Shown here piece by piece: positions 23,118 through 35,200 of a stretch of DNA of 64,000 nucleotides. Source of the DNA: Geosiphon pyriformis (taxonomy: Eukaryota; Glomeromycota; Glomeromycetes; Archaeosporales; Geosiphonaceae); contig JAAOMT010000070.1 of assembly GCA_016748015.1 (NCBI GenBank), positions 118,023 through 182,022 on the forward strand, read 5' to 3'. Under the pieces are notes generated by a model. The model saw only the letters and a program-made list of their open reading frames with translations, did no database searches and was not told the origin of the DNA. Every line of letters begins with the position of its first letter. Position 1 is the stretch's first letter. Position numbers and translations under genes: made by a program.

Positions 23118-24226
23118 TTTGAGTTGACTTGGGGAGTTCGGAGAATAAAATAGAGATATATATAAATAAATTTTTTTAAAATTAAGTGGCAACATAAAAA
23201 AATTTTATTTTTATTTAGTTTGAATGGCGCAGGATGTAAAAATCTCAGCCATATTTCAAAAGTTTTTTGGTATTCATTTTACTATTATTATTTTAAGAAT
23301 ATGTATATATTTATATATATATATGTATATATTTCGATGGTCGGTTAAAATTTGGGCCGCTGTCAGATATTCATAAAAAAAATAAAAATAAAAATAAAAA
23401 TAAAAAAATAAATATAATTAATTTGAAGTTAAAAAATTTGATTTACTGCGAGAGTTATGCAGAAACCTCTCTCATGAGAAAAATAGAAAATTCCACCCAC
23501 ACACGTTGTTTAGTATTGCTGCATTTGCTGCAGGGACGTAGATGTGAGTAATATGCTAAATTGTGTCATTTATTCTTTTTGAGATGATGGTGGCTTTTTT
23601 TATGATGTCTGTTGTTTCTTTCAGATATTACCATTTGAGTATTATAATTTTTTTTTTTTTTTTTTTTTTTTGTTTAAGACGTTGTTGATCAAAAAAAAAT
23701 ATCATCGGGATCGATTTAGCAAAGAAACAGTGATAATCCAGATTTACTTTCAGATCATATTTTCTCACGATGAAATAATATTCTTTGTTAACTTTTAACC
23801 GAAAACATGTATAATGTTAAAAATCAACTTGAGCAATAAACTTTTATATCATTTTAAATAAATGCCAGATAGACCATAGAAAGAAGGATTATCAATCAGG
23901 TTAGGGAATATTTATAGTAAAATTTTTTTTTGTATACTCTAAAGATTTACAAAGGGGGGAGTGTTCAATTAGACTAAATTTTACATATAGGATACATACA
24001 TAGGTAACATAGATATACATATACATAGGATAAATATAAATAGGATACATATGTAACATAGTTATATACACATGTATAAACGTATGAGTGTGGGGAGGAG
24101 GGGGGGAGGGGAAAAGAGTATAATGATATTTTTAAAGTTTTTTTTTTTTGAATGCAAAGAAGTTCGCCATGCAATCAATCAATTAAGGCCGATCAATTGT
24201 GTCTCTCATTTGGAAAATGATGTACA

Positions 24227-24284
<58 letters not shown>
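24227..24284 (+). repeat. (TAA)n microsatellite
   Basis: About 19 uninterrupted TAA/ATA trinucleotide units followed by short GATA units. The poly-Ile ORF read from it is not a gene. Confidence 0.95.
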
Positions 24285-25981
24285 TAGATAGATAGATCAT
24301 CAGATTCTATCGGCCGAAGAGAAACTTTAAAAATAAATATGCAAATCTAAATCTAAATCTAAATCTAAATCTAAATGTATCACTCTAGTCAAATAATCCT
24401 TTGGTTATTTAGAACACGTCATTTGATATTCAACGTGAGTTTCTAGGAAAAAGATTTATGTGTGTGAAAAATTTTCAACGTTTATCCTGTAAATGAAACT
24501 TTATTTTGTTTATACGATTAAACCTGAAATAACCTCGATCAAAAATTATCCTATTAAAAAAAATAAAATAAAATCTATTGATTTTCAATGGTTCTTAAAG
24601 AATCTTTCTGGAGAGAGAGAGACTACCAAAAGAATTTCTTGTTAACAAAAAAGATTTTTTGAGTATAGAATTACTACAATTACTATTCGAGGTAACAAAT
24701 AAATATTTATTATTTCCTATCAAACTCTCTATCAAGTGATACGAGGATCGCATGATTTGATGAATTTTGATTTGATGTGATTGACTTGAATAACATTTGA
24801 ACTTTTTAAATTTTCTTTGTTCTCAATTCTTAGTGTTGCATCAAATAATAAACTCATGATAACACGTTAAACGAAAGAATTTTCCGAAAATACAATGCTA
24901 CAAAGAAAAAAAAGGAAAACAAAATGCCAAGCTCAAGTTCAAGTTCAATCAGTTTAACCTTAAAAAAAATATATATATATATATTTTTTTTTTGACGCGT
25001 GGTGATTTACGTTGCTGTTTAAATTTCATCTCGTGGGGTTTCCCAATTCACCGAGTGGTAGGTAACCATGTTTTACAATACAATTTTTTCATGTTTAACA
25101 TTTACTGCTTGATACAAAAATAGATTTCAAAGAATTTTAAATTTCGGTAAATGTATTTATCCCAGTCTTATGACTTTTATTTTGAAAATCTTTTAATCAT
25201 TCATTCATTCATTCATTAGCCACAACCAAACATTTCGCCACACAAATTGAGTTATTTTTGCTAGAACCTCAGTTCCTAGTCATTCAAATACGGAAAAAAA
25301 AACCCCACCCCCCAAATTAAAATTTAGCCTCTCTTACATTATCCGGAATACAAAACAATGGGAACATGCAAAAAATACTAATGCATTCATATGTTACCAA
25401 AGTTGCAAATCCTTATCTCCGATGATGTTCAAATTATGATTCTATTTATGATTCTATTTATGATTCTATTTAGGGGCATCCTGCAACATCATTAAACGTT
25501 GTTCGTCATTTTCTTATTATCACCCCTAAAATAACTAAATGCTGTTACTATTCCTCTTGTTAACAAGATAATTTGGAATTAATAAAAGAGAAGATATTTT
25601 GCTTTGCTCTTTAGTTAATTACTGCTTAGTTTTTCGGATGGATTATAATCTATATCAATAATAAACAATGTTAAAATAAACATTGCTACTATTTCCTGCA
25701 TGATCTTCAGAGAGAGAATCAAAGGCTCCATCAAGCAATCTCCGGAGAAAAATTCCCCGAAAGCCATTTTTCATCTAAATCCAATTACAGTCTTACACAA
25801 TTTCGGCATTTATATATCGCAGATCCTCTGATGTTTTGGATGTTTCCACACCACCAACTAACAAAAAATAAAATAATTCATGTTTTTAATAATTATAAAA
25901 ATATTTGATTTAATCCATTTTTTTTTAATTTGATTTATTATAATTAATTTTAAAAAAATAAATAATATATATATAAAACTA

Positions 25982-26016
<35 letters not shown>

Positions 26017-26310
26017 AAAAGTCCCACTTATTTTAAATTATTTTAATTGGAATAATTATAATAGTTAGAAAATAATTACAGGAATTATTAAAATTGCAAT
26101 AATTTCAAATTATTTTATTAAAAAGTGTAAATTAAAAAAGGAGAAGATGAACTATTATTAACCTAAAAATAAAAATTATATACAATGTTTCACGACTCAA
26201 AAAATCTGTCAACAGGCGATCATTTGATCGAATTTCATGATTTTCATAAAGTTAAAAAAAAAAAATAAATGATCTAATCATGAATTTCACTGTTACTCTT
26301 TTTTCTTTTT

Positions 26311-26312
<2 letters not shown>

Positions 26313-26362
<50 letters not shown>
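26313..26362 (+). repeat. Homopolymer T tract, about 50 bp
   Basis: Uninterrupted thymines after a TTTTTTCTTTTTTC lead-in. Followed by TTACAGTACAAAATATTCATATTTTGTACC, which contains a near-perfect inverted repeat (GTACAAAATA / TATTTTGTAC). No gene. Confidence 0.9.
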
Positions 26363-26365
<3 letters not shown>

Positions 26366-26938
26366 GTACAAAATATTCATATTTTGTACCAGATTTTAAA
26401 TTAATTAATAATTATTAAAGAAAATTAATTCTAAATTCTTTTATAAGAAAGTTAACTAAAACTTTTAAAATATTATATAAAAATTAAGAATTATATACTC
26501 AATATCTAAATAAAAAGGGAAAAACCTAAATTATATTACCAAGACAAATATTCAGATAAATTTAAAAATAATTTTAAAATAAAAATTTTGGAATTACTTT
26601 TTTATTAAAATATTCATTTTTTGAATTAAAATTGTGATAATTTAAATCTTATTAATTAGATTTATACTTATTTAGAAATAATTAGAATAATTAATTATTA
26701 AACAAGTTTTAATTTTTTTTAAATAATAATTAAAAACTGTTAATTTAAAATTAAACCATATTTAATTATATATTTAAACAATTATATTATTTATTATTCT
26801 AAAAATAATATAATCAAAAATTATTATTGTGTATTATTATATATTATTATATATTTATTATGTTTTTTTTTTGTAATTTCTTTGGTTTTTTCTATTCAAG
26901 TAACAACAAAAATCATACAAAAAACTAATAAATTTAAC

Positions 26939-26970
<32 letters not shown>

Positions 26971-27876
26971 GATTTAAAATACAAATTTTATGTTTAAACT
27001 TATTATTTTTATAAATAATAATATGTTAAGTAAAAATAATTTTTATTTAATTTTATTTAATAATTTGCTTTATTTATTTTAATTATTGAATTTGAAATTT
27101 TATTTATTTATATAATTACAATCATTTAAAATTTAACAATTTTTATGTTGACAATCAATCATTAATTTGGAAAAATATTATGTTCATTTCATGATATCAT
27201 TATTACTCCCATTAACATTCATTCATCCACACGTCATTGAAATTTATCATCTATCATTTTTCCATCAGCAAAGTCCATCACCAATCGTCATTATATTCAA
27301 CGCGGTAAAGTATAGCCAGCCTGGCAAAACTGAATAACTTGGTTTTATATTTGATTCGTGGTCTTGTTTGGAGAAATAAATTTTAATCGATGATTGGTTA
27401 AACCTTTCATAAAGAAATCCCATCATTAGAAATGATACAAGGCCATTTTTGCGGGTGAAGTGATAGGTCAGATTGGGAAATAAGTAAGTAAATAAATAAA
27501 TGAATGAATGAATGAATGGGGATATAGTATTTTTGTGCTAAAGAATTGGGTTGGAAAGGACAGTATCGTTGATGCATAATAGATAATATTTGGATATTTG
27601 GGACGCTGTCAACGACTACACCATTCATCAAGAGATGATATAGTCTCCGAATATATCGAGCTAATGCGATTGGTATACGAATAAGGGATTTTGGAAGATT
27701 TTCAAAAGCAAAATATATATATATATATGGCATAAAACTCACCATTTTCAGTAAAAATTTCATCATAGCTATAAACTAAACAAGAAGTTAGTTTGAATAT
27801 GTTGTATGTTGAAGAATCGGAGGAACCAATAATAATTATTGGTTCATTGCTCACCGTTCGTTGCCTTTTTTTTTTT

Positions 27877-29221
27877 TTATGGAGAAAGAGAGACTCTTCT
27901 GAGGCCCTCGGTTATTTCTTCCACTGGACCAATGGTTTCTTTTGATGTCGATTCAGTATCTTCTCGGTCCAATGGAGGTTCTATGATATCTTCTTCATTG
28001 TCCGTAATTTCCATATCATCTAATTCACCGAGAGCATTGGGATTACCATGAGATGTTAAGGCTGCGACGACATCCTTAATCGATCCATCTTCTGGATCAA
28101 TCCTATTGCCATTTAATTCCAACGAATTTAATTCTTTAAGATGATTAGAAATTGCCGTCGCGAGGACAGTAATGGCATTTTTATCAATTTCGTTGTACTG
28201 AAGATTAAGGGTATGAAGCCTGGGATTGTGGCCTAATAAGAGAGCTTCAGCAATAGAAATACCACCATCCTCCGACAACAAACAATCCCCAATGTTCAGA
28301 AACTTTAGTTTGGGCCAATGTGTAAGGGCCTCTGAAAAAGCACGAGAACCAGTATCGGTGAAGGTGTTATCTTGTAGATCAAGGATCTCAAGATTCTTAC
28401 AAGCAGCGAGACCTTTAGAAAGTGTAATGATTCCCTCAGGGCGTATACCGTTTTGAGGCATTCTAATCTCGACCAAGGTACCATGTGCTGCAATTGCATC
28501 AGCAAGGGCTTTGCTAGATCCATTCTCAAGACGGTTACGTCCTGCTATAATGGTTTTGAGGGAAGATGGGCGGTTTTCGGCAGCATTTTTACGAGCCGCT
28601 TCATGCAAAGCATTGCCTATTATTATACCACCACGGGGACCTAGGCCCACATTGTTGAGTTTTAGGACTTGAAACCATCGGTTATGCTTAAGGAAGTCTA
28701 CCATGGGTTCAGCGCCAGCCGGTCCAAAAGCATTATCACTAAAGTTGACTTCGACAAGTTTTTCTTTATTAACAAGGGCATCACAGAAAGCCTTGACAGC
28801 AGGTGGCACTTCCCCGCGAAGACGACTTGTGAAGATGTCAGCTGCATTTAAGATCTATGCATAAAAATTAGAACGTATTGGTCAATTTTGGTAGGCCAGG
28901 AAATTATAAGCACTCTTTTTTGTTGAATTGCCATAACTTTTATTAAGCTCGCAAGTTGCAGTTTAAATAACAAATAGTAAATAGTAAAAAGTAAAACTTA
29001 AAAATAAGTCCACGGCTGACCTTGAGTTCAGTTTTACTTTGCAAAGCATCAGCAATCGCCTGAGAAGCTTCGACTCCAAAAGTGTTTCCGCTAAGAATCA
29101 CTTCTTCCAAGTCTTTTGCTTCTTTTATAGTATCAACAAACTCTTGTACGTCAAGAGCAGTCTCCAGTTTTAAACCTTTGCCTGCAATGCTGAAAACCTT
29201 TCTAGAGTTATCTAGCGTCAT
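27877..29221 (-). CDS. Ran GTPase-activating protein (RanGAP1/Rna1), two exons
   Basis: Cytoplasmic leucine-rich-repeat activator of Ran GTP hydrolysis, which sets the direction of nuclear transport. Exon 1 is 29021-29221 (MTLDNSRKVFSIAGKGLKLE). The intron has donor GTCAGC and acceptor ATGCATAG, and exon 2 is 27877-28854. The join gives KTELK/ILNAADIFTSRLRGE, aligned with the IFTGR segment of yeast Rna1. LRRs run through the protein: VNFSDNAFGPAG, LKLNNVGLGPRGG, IIAGRNRLENGS, MPQNGIRPEGI, LDLQDNTFTDTGS, LNLQYNEIDKNA and LELNGNRIDPEDG. An acidic tail (ELDDMEITDNEEDI) follows, as in Rna1. It lacks the SUMO-dependent C-terminal domain of animal RanGAP1, as expected for fungi. The ATG at 29221 is preferred over an upstream in-frame TTG. 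The gene looks intact. Confidence 0.95.
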
Positions 29222-29392
29222 AATGAACAAATCCGGTCAAAATATTGGGAAAGTGAATAGTGACTCCAAGAATTTGAAAGTGATAAAAAGATTTTAAACC
29301 GAGAATCACTAGCATTTGAATCATAATCTGATTGGTATTTGTCATCTAAAGATAACAGTTGAAATTTAAAATACTGCATGTTATTTGTTTTT

Positions 29393-29429
<37 letters not shown>

Positions 29430-29640
29430 TTAATAAATGAGGCCAACTATAATACAACAATATATATGTTTTTAACTTATGTACTTTTTACACGTAACTT
29501 GTTATTCAAATTGATCAAAACCACATTATACTATGTTAAAATTTTCAAAAACTCTCTTCTCTTTTATTAAACTACATACAAAATTCATATTTTTACAAAA
29601 TCATCTTGCTGTTTTCTGGTTTTTTCTTGTTAAATCTTAG
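29222..29640. promoter_or_regulatory. RanGAP upstream region with (TTA)n run
   Basis: Intergenic sequence 5' of RanGAP, with an (ATT)n run at about 29400-29430. No further gene is seen before the A+T desert. Confidence 0.45.
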
Positions 29641-31228
29641 CTTTAAAAATTAAAAATTAACAATTTTTTTATTTTATTATTACATAAAAGAAAGATTTTT
29701 ATCTTATTTATTTTATTATTTTTAAAAAAACATACATTATATTTTATCTTAACAAAACTTTTTATTAAACCAAAAATTAAATTATATAAATTGATAATTA
29801 AACCATGTTTTACTAATTATACAAATTTTTTTTTTGAATTTTATTAAAAAAACTATAATTAGCAAAAATTTAAATAAGTTTTATAATAGATTTAATTAAA
29901 AATAACAACTTTTACAATTAGAATTCCAAAAAATTCAATCTAAATTTAAACTTATTACTATTATTTAAGTAGAAAAAAGTAAAAAATATTATTATTATTG
30001 ATTAATCAATTATATATTAATTAAAAAAAATATAATAATATAAATAATAATAATAAACTATTTAATAATTTAAAAAATATATGTAAATATAAATAATATT
30101 AACAAAAAAATTTTAATAATTAAAAAATTTAAAGACTTAAAAACTGGTTTTATATTTAATTAAATTTTACTTTTTATTTTAAATATTTTATATTAAACAA
30201 AATATTATTATTATTTTAATTAAATTTTTATTTATTTATTTATTTAATATGTAAAGCTTAATCATTATTTAATATAATATAATTTATTAAATCTTTTAAA
30301 TTAAATATAATTTATATATTTTTTATATATAATTAAACATATAAGTCCAATTAAAACTAAATTATATTAATTATAAAGAAAAAATTTATTTTAAATAAAT
30401 ATTTTATGTATATATTCAATTAAAATACTATTATTTTTAATTGTTTTATTTAACTATTTGGCACTATTATTTGTATTATTCTTAATTTTAAAAAACTAAA
30501 ATATTTGAAAAATTATTATTTAAATAAATATTTTTTTATTAATTTTATTATTAAACAAATCTATATTTTTAATATTTTTAATATTTTTAATATTTTATTT
30601 TATTTTTAGTTTATTAATCTTTTTATTTATTCTGCTTAATATTTTATTAAAGGTTATAATATTTTTTTAAATTTTTAAATACTTATTATTTAATTTAATA
30701 TATAAGATAAAAAAATTACTAATTAACTTAATAATTAAAATAATTAAAGTTTAATTAATAAAATTAAAACAATTAACTTGAATTTCAAAAAAATTAACTT
30801 AAAACCAATTATAAAATTAATAATAATAATAATAAAAATAACTAAAAACATAACAGCAAAAAAATCAATAAAGCAAAAGTTTTAATATATAACTTAATAT
30901 TAATAAAATATAATTCAAAAATCTTGAAATTATTTACAAACTTAAATAAAAATTTTAAAAACATTTTACATTTTATAATTAAATAATTTTAATTTTAATA
31001 CTTAAAATAATATTAACAATTAAAGTTTTTTATTACATATAATATTTTTATAAAGTATTAATTTTAATAAATATAATATTTAAATTTATTTTAAACCAAA
31101 AATAATAATAATATACAATAATTATTAAACAAAATCAAAAAAATAATAAATAAAACAAATATAATTACAAACTTAAAAAACCAATTTACTAATTTTAAAA
31201 ACAGTATAACCAAAATTAATTAATTTAG
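29641..31228. repeat. A+T desert left of element A, containing decayed repeat copy 2 (5' part)
   Basis: A/T-only DNA without ORFs. About 30790-31228 aligns with about 7440-7880 of the first desert. For example, ATATAACTTAATATTAATAAAATATAA near 30890 matches the 7570s, and CAATTTACTAATTTTAAAAACAGTATAA near 31180 matches the 7850s. The match continues on the far side of element A at 51575, so A interrupts this repeat. Confidence 0.6.
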
Positions 31229-32059
31229 TGTTAGAGTAATTTCTTGAGGTCTCAAATCAAATAACAAATCCATAACTTAGTGCTAAAAGTTATTCACGTG
31301 GATATTAATAATCTGAAGATTTCGGTTTGAGTTTTTTGTATAATGGACAGAGATTCACTAGTTGTTTTATCTGTAGCTTCCCAAAATCACAATTTTGTCA
31401 ATTCTTCTCTTGGTGTGATGGCTGGCAATCTTCTGGTAAGTATTCCATATCTTCTGTACATGTCCTACCTTCTCGCAAGAGTTTTTTACCAGGCAATCCT
31501 TGACATCAATAATTTAGCACTTTATTCAACCAATTAGTTTATAACAATAAAATAAAAAATAAAAATAAAGAAAAGAAATAAAAGAAAATAATAAATAAGC
31601 CAAGGCAGTTTTGCAAGTTAGTATCCTGTCAATAACCGTGATCAAGAACTATTGTTCCAGTGTGTTTAAGTATCAATTATTATCAACATGAAGTATTGAT
31701 AGTGAAATTAGGTTTAAGATACCAAATAGTTATTTATTGTGTTTGGAAGATTGTTTAGATGAAATCTAAACTGGGAGGTCTGTCTTTTTAGCTTCTAATC
31801 CTATTGTTATATATACATAATTAAGATTCTTCAATTCCTTAATTCTTCACAACAGGAATCCTGGGATTCCTAGAATCTTGCAATTCCTTTAAGAGGAATC
31901 CTAGAATTCTAAAATCCTGCGATTCCTTGTGAGAATTCTGTAATTTCTAGAATCCTGCAATTTCTGAGAGGAATCCTGGAATTCTACATTTTACTATGTC
32001 TACTTCTGATTGGTTAATAACTATGCTAATATATATTCCCTATATTTCTATGAGTAATA
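31229..32059 (-). repeat. 3' LTR of element A
   Basis: Begins TGTTAGAGTAATTTC and ends TATGAGTAATA. The ideal TG...CA ends have decayed by a transition at the right end. Contains an imperfect tandem array of GGAATCCTGxAATTCC-like units at about 31855-31990. Differences from the 5' LTR are mostly transitions, many as CA/TG pairs (e.g. CCATA against CTGTA near 31271). Confidence 0.9.
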
Positions 32060-32076
32060 TTATTCCCTCTTTTTAA
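32060..32076 (-). promoter_or_regulatory. Polypurine tract of element A
   Basis: On the minus strand AAAAAGAGGGAATAA directly abuts the 3' LTR, the expected plus-strand primer site. The ORF3 stop lies immediately upstream of it. Confidence 0.75.
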
Positions 32077-32087
32077 TATTAAGCTCC

Positions 32088-32732
32088 ATCAAAATCTAAC
32101 TCTGTTAATTTCCCTTTTTGAAGTATTTCCTGAATTTCATTTTCAAGAATTACTTGTGTTATTTAAGTTTGTAATTCTTCAAATTGAGCATTGGTGATCT
32201 TTCCTAATTGATTACTGATAACCGTATCCATTGCTTTGTTAAGTAAGATTTCTGGTCAATCCTGAAATACTGTGTGTATTCAATATATGGCTTGGACCTA
32301 TGTGGATAAGTTGTTCTTTTCCACAAAATGTTCTAATTGTTGTAGTATTCTTATGTCAAATAATTGTTTTGTTTTATCCATATATAGATTCTGGATATTC
32401 ACATGTTGTCTTAAGTAAAAATAACAATAGTTTCTTGGAAATTGTTGTATCCACCAATTCCAAGTTTTTTTAGTCAACTCTTGGTATAGTGACTCTTTTG
32501 TTGACTCTTTTATTGCTAATTTTACTTTCGCAATGATTTTGTCAACAGTATTTTCTGTTTTCTTCTGTGTTCTATGTAGCAATGTCTTTTTAGTGTCTTG
32601 ATATCGGATGGTTTGTTGATTAATTGTAATTTCCATCTCTTGGTGTTGAATCAATTGAAAAAATTGTTGTGCTAGTGAGTAGATGTTGTCTGTAATTTCC
32701 ATTTTTCTAATATTTCTTGCTGTATCTACCAT
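32088..32732 (-). pseudogene. ORF3 of element A (unknown protein after integrase)
   Basis: Reading frame between integrase and the polypurine tract. It starts near MVDTARNIRKMEITDNIYSL and stays open to 32298, then continues after a TGA and a further stop to an end reading LTELDFDGA. It is Gln/Lys-rich and largely helical-looking, with no signal peptide or membrane segment. The C-terminal part (MDTVISNQLGKITNAQFEEL) is clearly related to ORF3 of elements B and D at the same place. Function unknown; no env or known accessory protein recognised. Confidence 0.65.
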
Positions 32733-32897
32733 GTCTTTATATATTCTTTTGATAGATTAATTTAACATGTTGTTGTCAATGATGATGATTGGTTCCAGAT
32801 TTTGTGGAATCTCATCTGGTTAGATTAGTATCTTTTGTACTCCCAATTGTGGAATATTACTGATGGATGGTGGTATAATGTTGTGGTACAGTTTCAG

Positions 32898-33960
32898 TCA
32901 ATCTCTATGTGCTGCTTTGGTTAAAATTTTGTTGTTTAGTCTTAATTTGTAAGCTCTATTTCCTAGAATTTCTTCTATGTGAAATGGTCTGTCCCATTTG
33001 GGGTCAAATTTTCCACTCCATTGTTTTTTTGCTTTAATACGATGTAAAAGTACTTTGTCTCCAATCTTAAATTCAACTGGTTTGTCTGGTAGTTGACTAT
33101 CATGTCTTTTTTTCTGTTTCTCTTGTGACTTTTGAATGTTGTCAGCTGTTCTTCTTTGTTTGCTTTCCAATGTTTCTATTAAGTTATATGTTCTTCTTAA
33201 CAATGTTTTCTGGAAATTTTCTTCTGTTATTGGTTTAGTTGGATATGTGTTAACCTCTATTTCCACTGGTAATATTGCTGTTCTACTGTATACCAATTTA
33301 AATGGTATTGTTTGTGTGGTGTCTTGTTTCATTGTCCAATAAGCAAATAATACTGATGATATGAACAAATCTTATTTGTTCTGGTTTTCTTAACTGAGTT
33401 TTGCTATTGCTTTACACAATGTTCTATTAAATCTTTTAATTAATTCATTGGTTTGTGAATGGTATGGTAATAATAGTGGTCTCTTAATTCCAAATCTTTG
33501 GCTTAGTTCTGCTAATGTTCTATTCACAAAATGAGTTCCTTGGTCTGATAATAGTTCTTTTGGACATCCATGTCAACAAATCAGATTTTGATGAACAAAT
33601 TCAGCAATGGATTCTGTATCTACTCTTTGAATTGCTTTTGCTTCTGGCCATTTAGTGAGATAGTCCATGGCTACTACAATATATTTGTTGTCTCTGCTGG
33701 TAATTGTCAATGGTTCAACTAAGTCAATTCCAATGCAGTCGAATAGTTGTCCCACTTTGATTGGTCTTAATGATTCATTGGATCTTGTTCCTCCTCTTTT
33801 TTGACACACATTACAATTTTGAATGTATTGGATAATATCTGGATACATTAATAGCCAATAATATCTTTTTCTGGTTCTTTTTATGGTAGCTTCTTTGTGA
33901 AAATGTTCTGCTGTTGGATTGGAGTGCATGTTAAATAACACTGTTTCTTTTTTTGGCTTT
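32898..33960 (-). pseudogene. Integrase of element A
   Basis: Zinc-binding HHCC end at about 33800-33940 (HSNPTAEHFHKEAT ... CNVCQKRGG), catalytic core beginning GIDLVEPL and VAMDYLTKWPEA, then a later core segment and a C-terminal GPY/F-like module at about 32898-33120 (VLLHRIKAKKQWSGKFDPKW, then FHIEEILGNRAYKLRL). A TGA (ICxHGCP) at about 33571 and other stops break the frame. Confidence 0.85.
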
Positions 33961-34199
33961 GTAATTACTTTGGTTGGTTTATCTGGATCTCTTCTATTCT
34001 TCTGATAAAGTATATTTTGGTAAGTAATAAAGTATTTTGATTGTTGTTTGATACTATTGCATTCTGATTGAGATAATTTCTTCTTGAACTGTTAAGTCTC
34101 TATATAATGTTTAAGTTGTTGATATTTTTCTGGATTTATCTTTTGTTATATTTTCGTTGGATTGGTTTGGTTTTGTTATATTTTTGGGTTGAAATGTTC

Positions 34200-35158
34200 T
34201 AGATTTGTTTCATCCATGACAAACCATCAGCATTTTCATTGTCTTTTCCCTTTTTATAGTGTATAGTATAAGTATATAGTGAGAGTGCCATTTTCTATCT
34301 TGATTGTCTGCCATCTCCAAATTCTTGTTTCTGGAGTGATGTCAATTCTTTGTAATCTGTATACACCTCAAACTTCTGGCTCAAGTATTCTTTCCATTTT
34401 TTGACTGCCCAATAGATTGCTAAATGTTCTAATTCTGATGTCCTATAGTTCTTTTTGGCTGGGGTTAAACCTTGGCTGGCATATGCTACTGGATGTTTTC
34501 TTCCATCTGGTTCTTTCTAAGATAGTACTGCTCCCAATACTTGACCTGATGCATCGGTAGTAATAATAAATGGTTTACTATGATCTGGATATATTAGTAC
34601 TGGAGCTTGAATGAGCTTTCTTCTTAGGGTATCAAAAGCTTTTTGTTGAGTTTTGGTCCATTCATATTTTACATTTTTGGTTTGAAGATGATTGAATAGC
34701 TGAGCTATTTTTGAAAAGTTCTTAATAAAGTGTCAATAATAGCTAGCAAATTCCAAGAATAATTGTAATTCTGTCATATTAGTTGGTATTAGAAAGTTCT
34801 TTACTATCTCTATTTTTTCTGGATCTGTTTTAATGTCATCTTTACTGACTATATGTCCCAAAAATTTCAGTTCTGTCTTGTCAAAAAAACATTTGGTGGC
34901 ATTCAACTTTAGTCCTGTTTGTTGTAGTTTTTCGAACACTTGCTAAAGATGATAAAGATGATCATCGAATGTTCTTGAGAACATATTGGTGTCATTTAGA
35001 TATACTACTACTGATTTCCACAATAAACCAGTGTAAACAATTTCCATTAATTGCTGAAAAGTGGCTGGTGCATTGGTTAAGCTGAATGGTATTACTTCGA
35101 ATTCGAAATTCCCTTCCCTAGTGGTGAATGCTGTCTTTTTTTTGTTTGCTAGATTCAT
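34200..35158 (-). pseudogene. Reverse transcriptase palm/thumb and RNase H of element A
   Basis: Continues RT with REGNFEFEVIPFSLTNAPATFQ. The active site is YLND at 34991-35002, where YxDD is needed. Then come KCFFDKTELKFLGHIVSK and an RNase H segment (ITTDASGQVLGAVLS, near 34560). Several TAG/TAA/TGA stops interrupt the frame. Loss of the first catalytic Asp fits a G-to-A change. Confidence 0.85.
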
Positions 35159-35200
35159 GACTACTTGTCAGTAACCACTGTCCAAGTCTAGTGTTGAGAA

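Larger units (their letters stand above)
22635..27876. promoter_or_regulatory. Long low-complexity region upstream of the bZIP gene
   Basis: 5.2 kb without a supportable gene between the bZIP start and the RanGAP 3' end. It holds an A tract of about 61 (23054-23114), T tracts of about 20 (23650s) and 50 (26313-26362), a (TAA)n run (about 24227-24284), an AAATCT hexamer array (about 24343-24376), three copies of a TATGATTCTATT unit (about 25435-25472), an ATTC array (about 25196-25217), and A+T-rich DNA at about 25860-27170. It presumably includes the bZIP promoter and 5' UTR and the RanGAP 3' UTR. I saw no tRNA or ncRNA. Confidence 0.5.

Noticed and set aside
22986-23195. ORFs through homopolymers and trinucleotide runs (poly-Phe, poly-Ile)
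   Set aside because: They are read from A61 and (TAA)n tracts and have no coding composition outside them.
24343-24376. AAATCT hexamer array as a telomere-like repeat
   Set aside because: Only about five units, internal, and not a TTAGGG-type sequence. It is an ordinary microsatellite.
26360-26395. Inverted repeat after the T50 tract as a terminator or DNA-transposon end
   Set aside because: The arm is only about 10 bp, there is no partner end or target duplication, and it lies in A/T-rich DNA where such palindromes arise by chance.
31343-31537. 64-residue ORF inside the element A LTR
   Set aside because: It lies entirely within the LTR, is not conserved as an open frame in the other LTR, and reads antisense to the element.
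32298-32732. ORF3 as a retroviral envelope gene
   Set aside because: Position fits, but no signal peptide, membrane span, cleavage site or Cys pattern is present.
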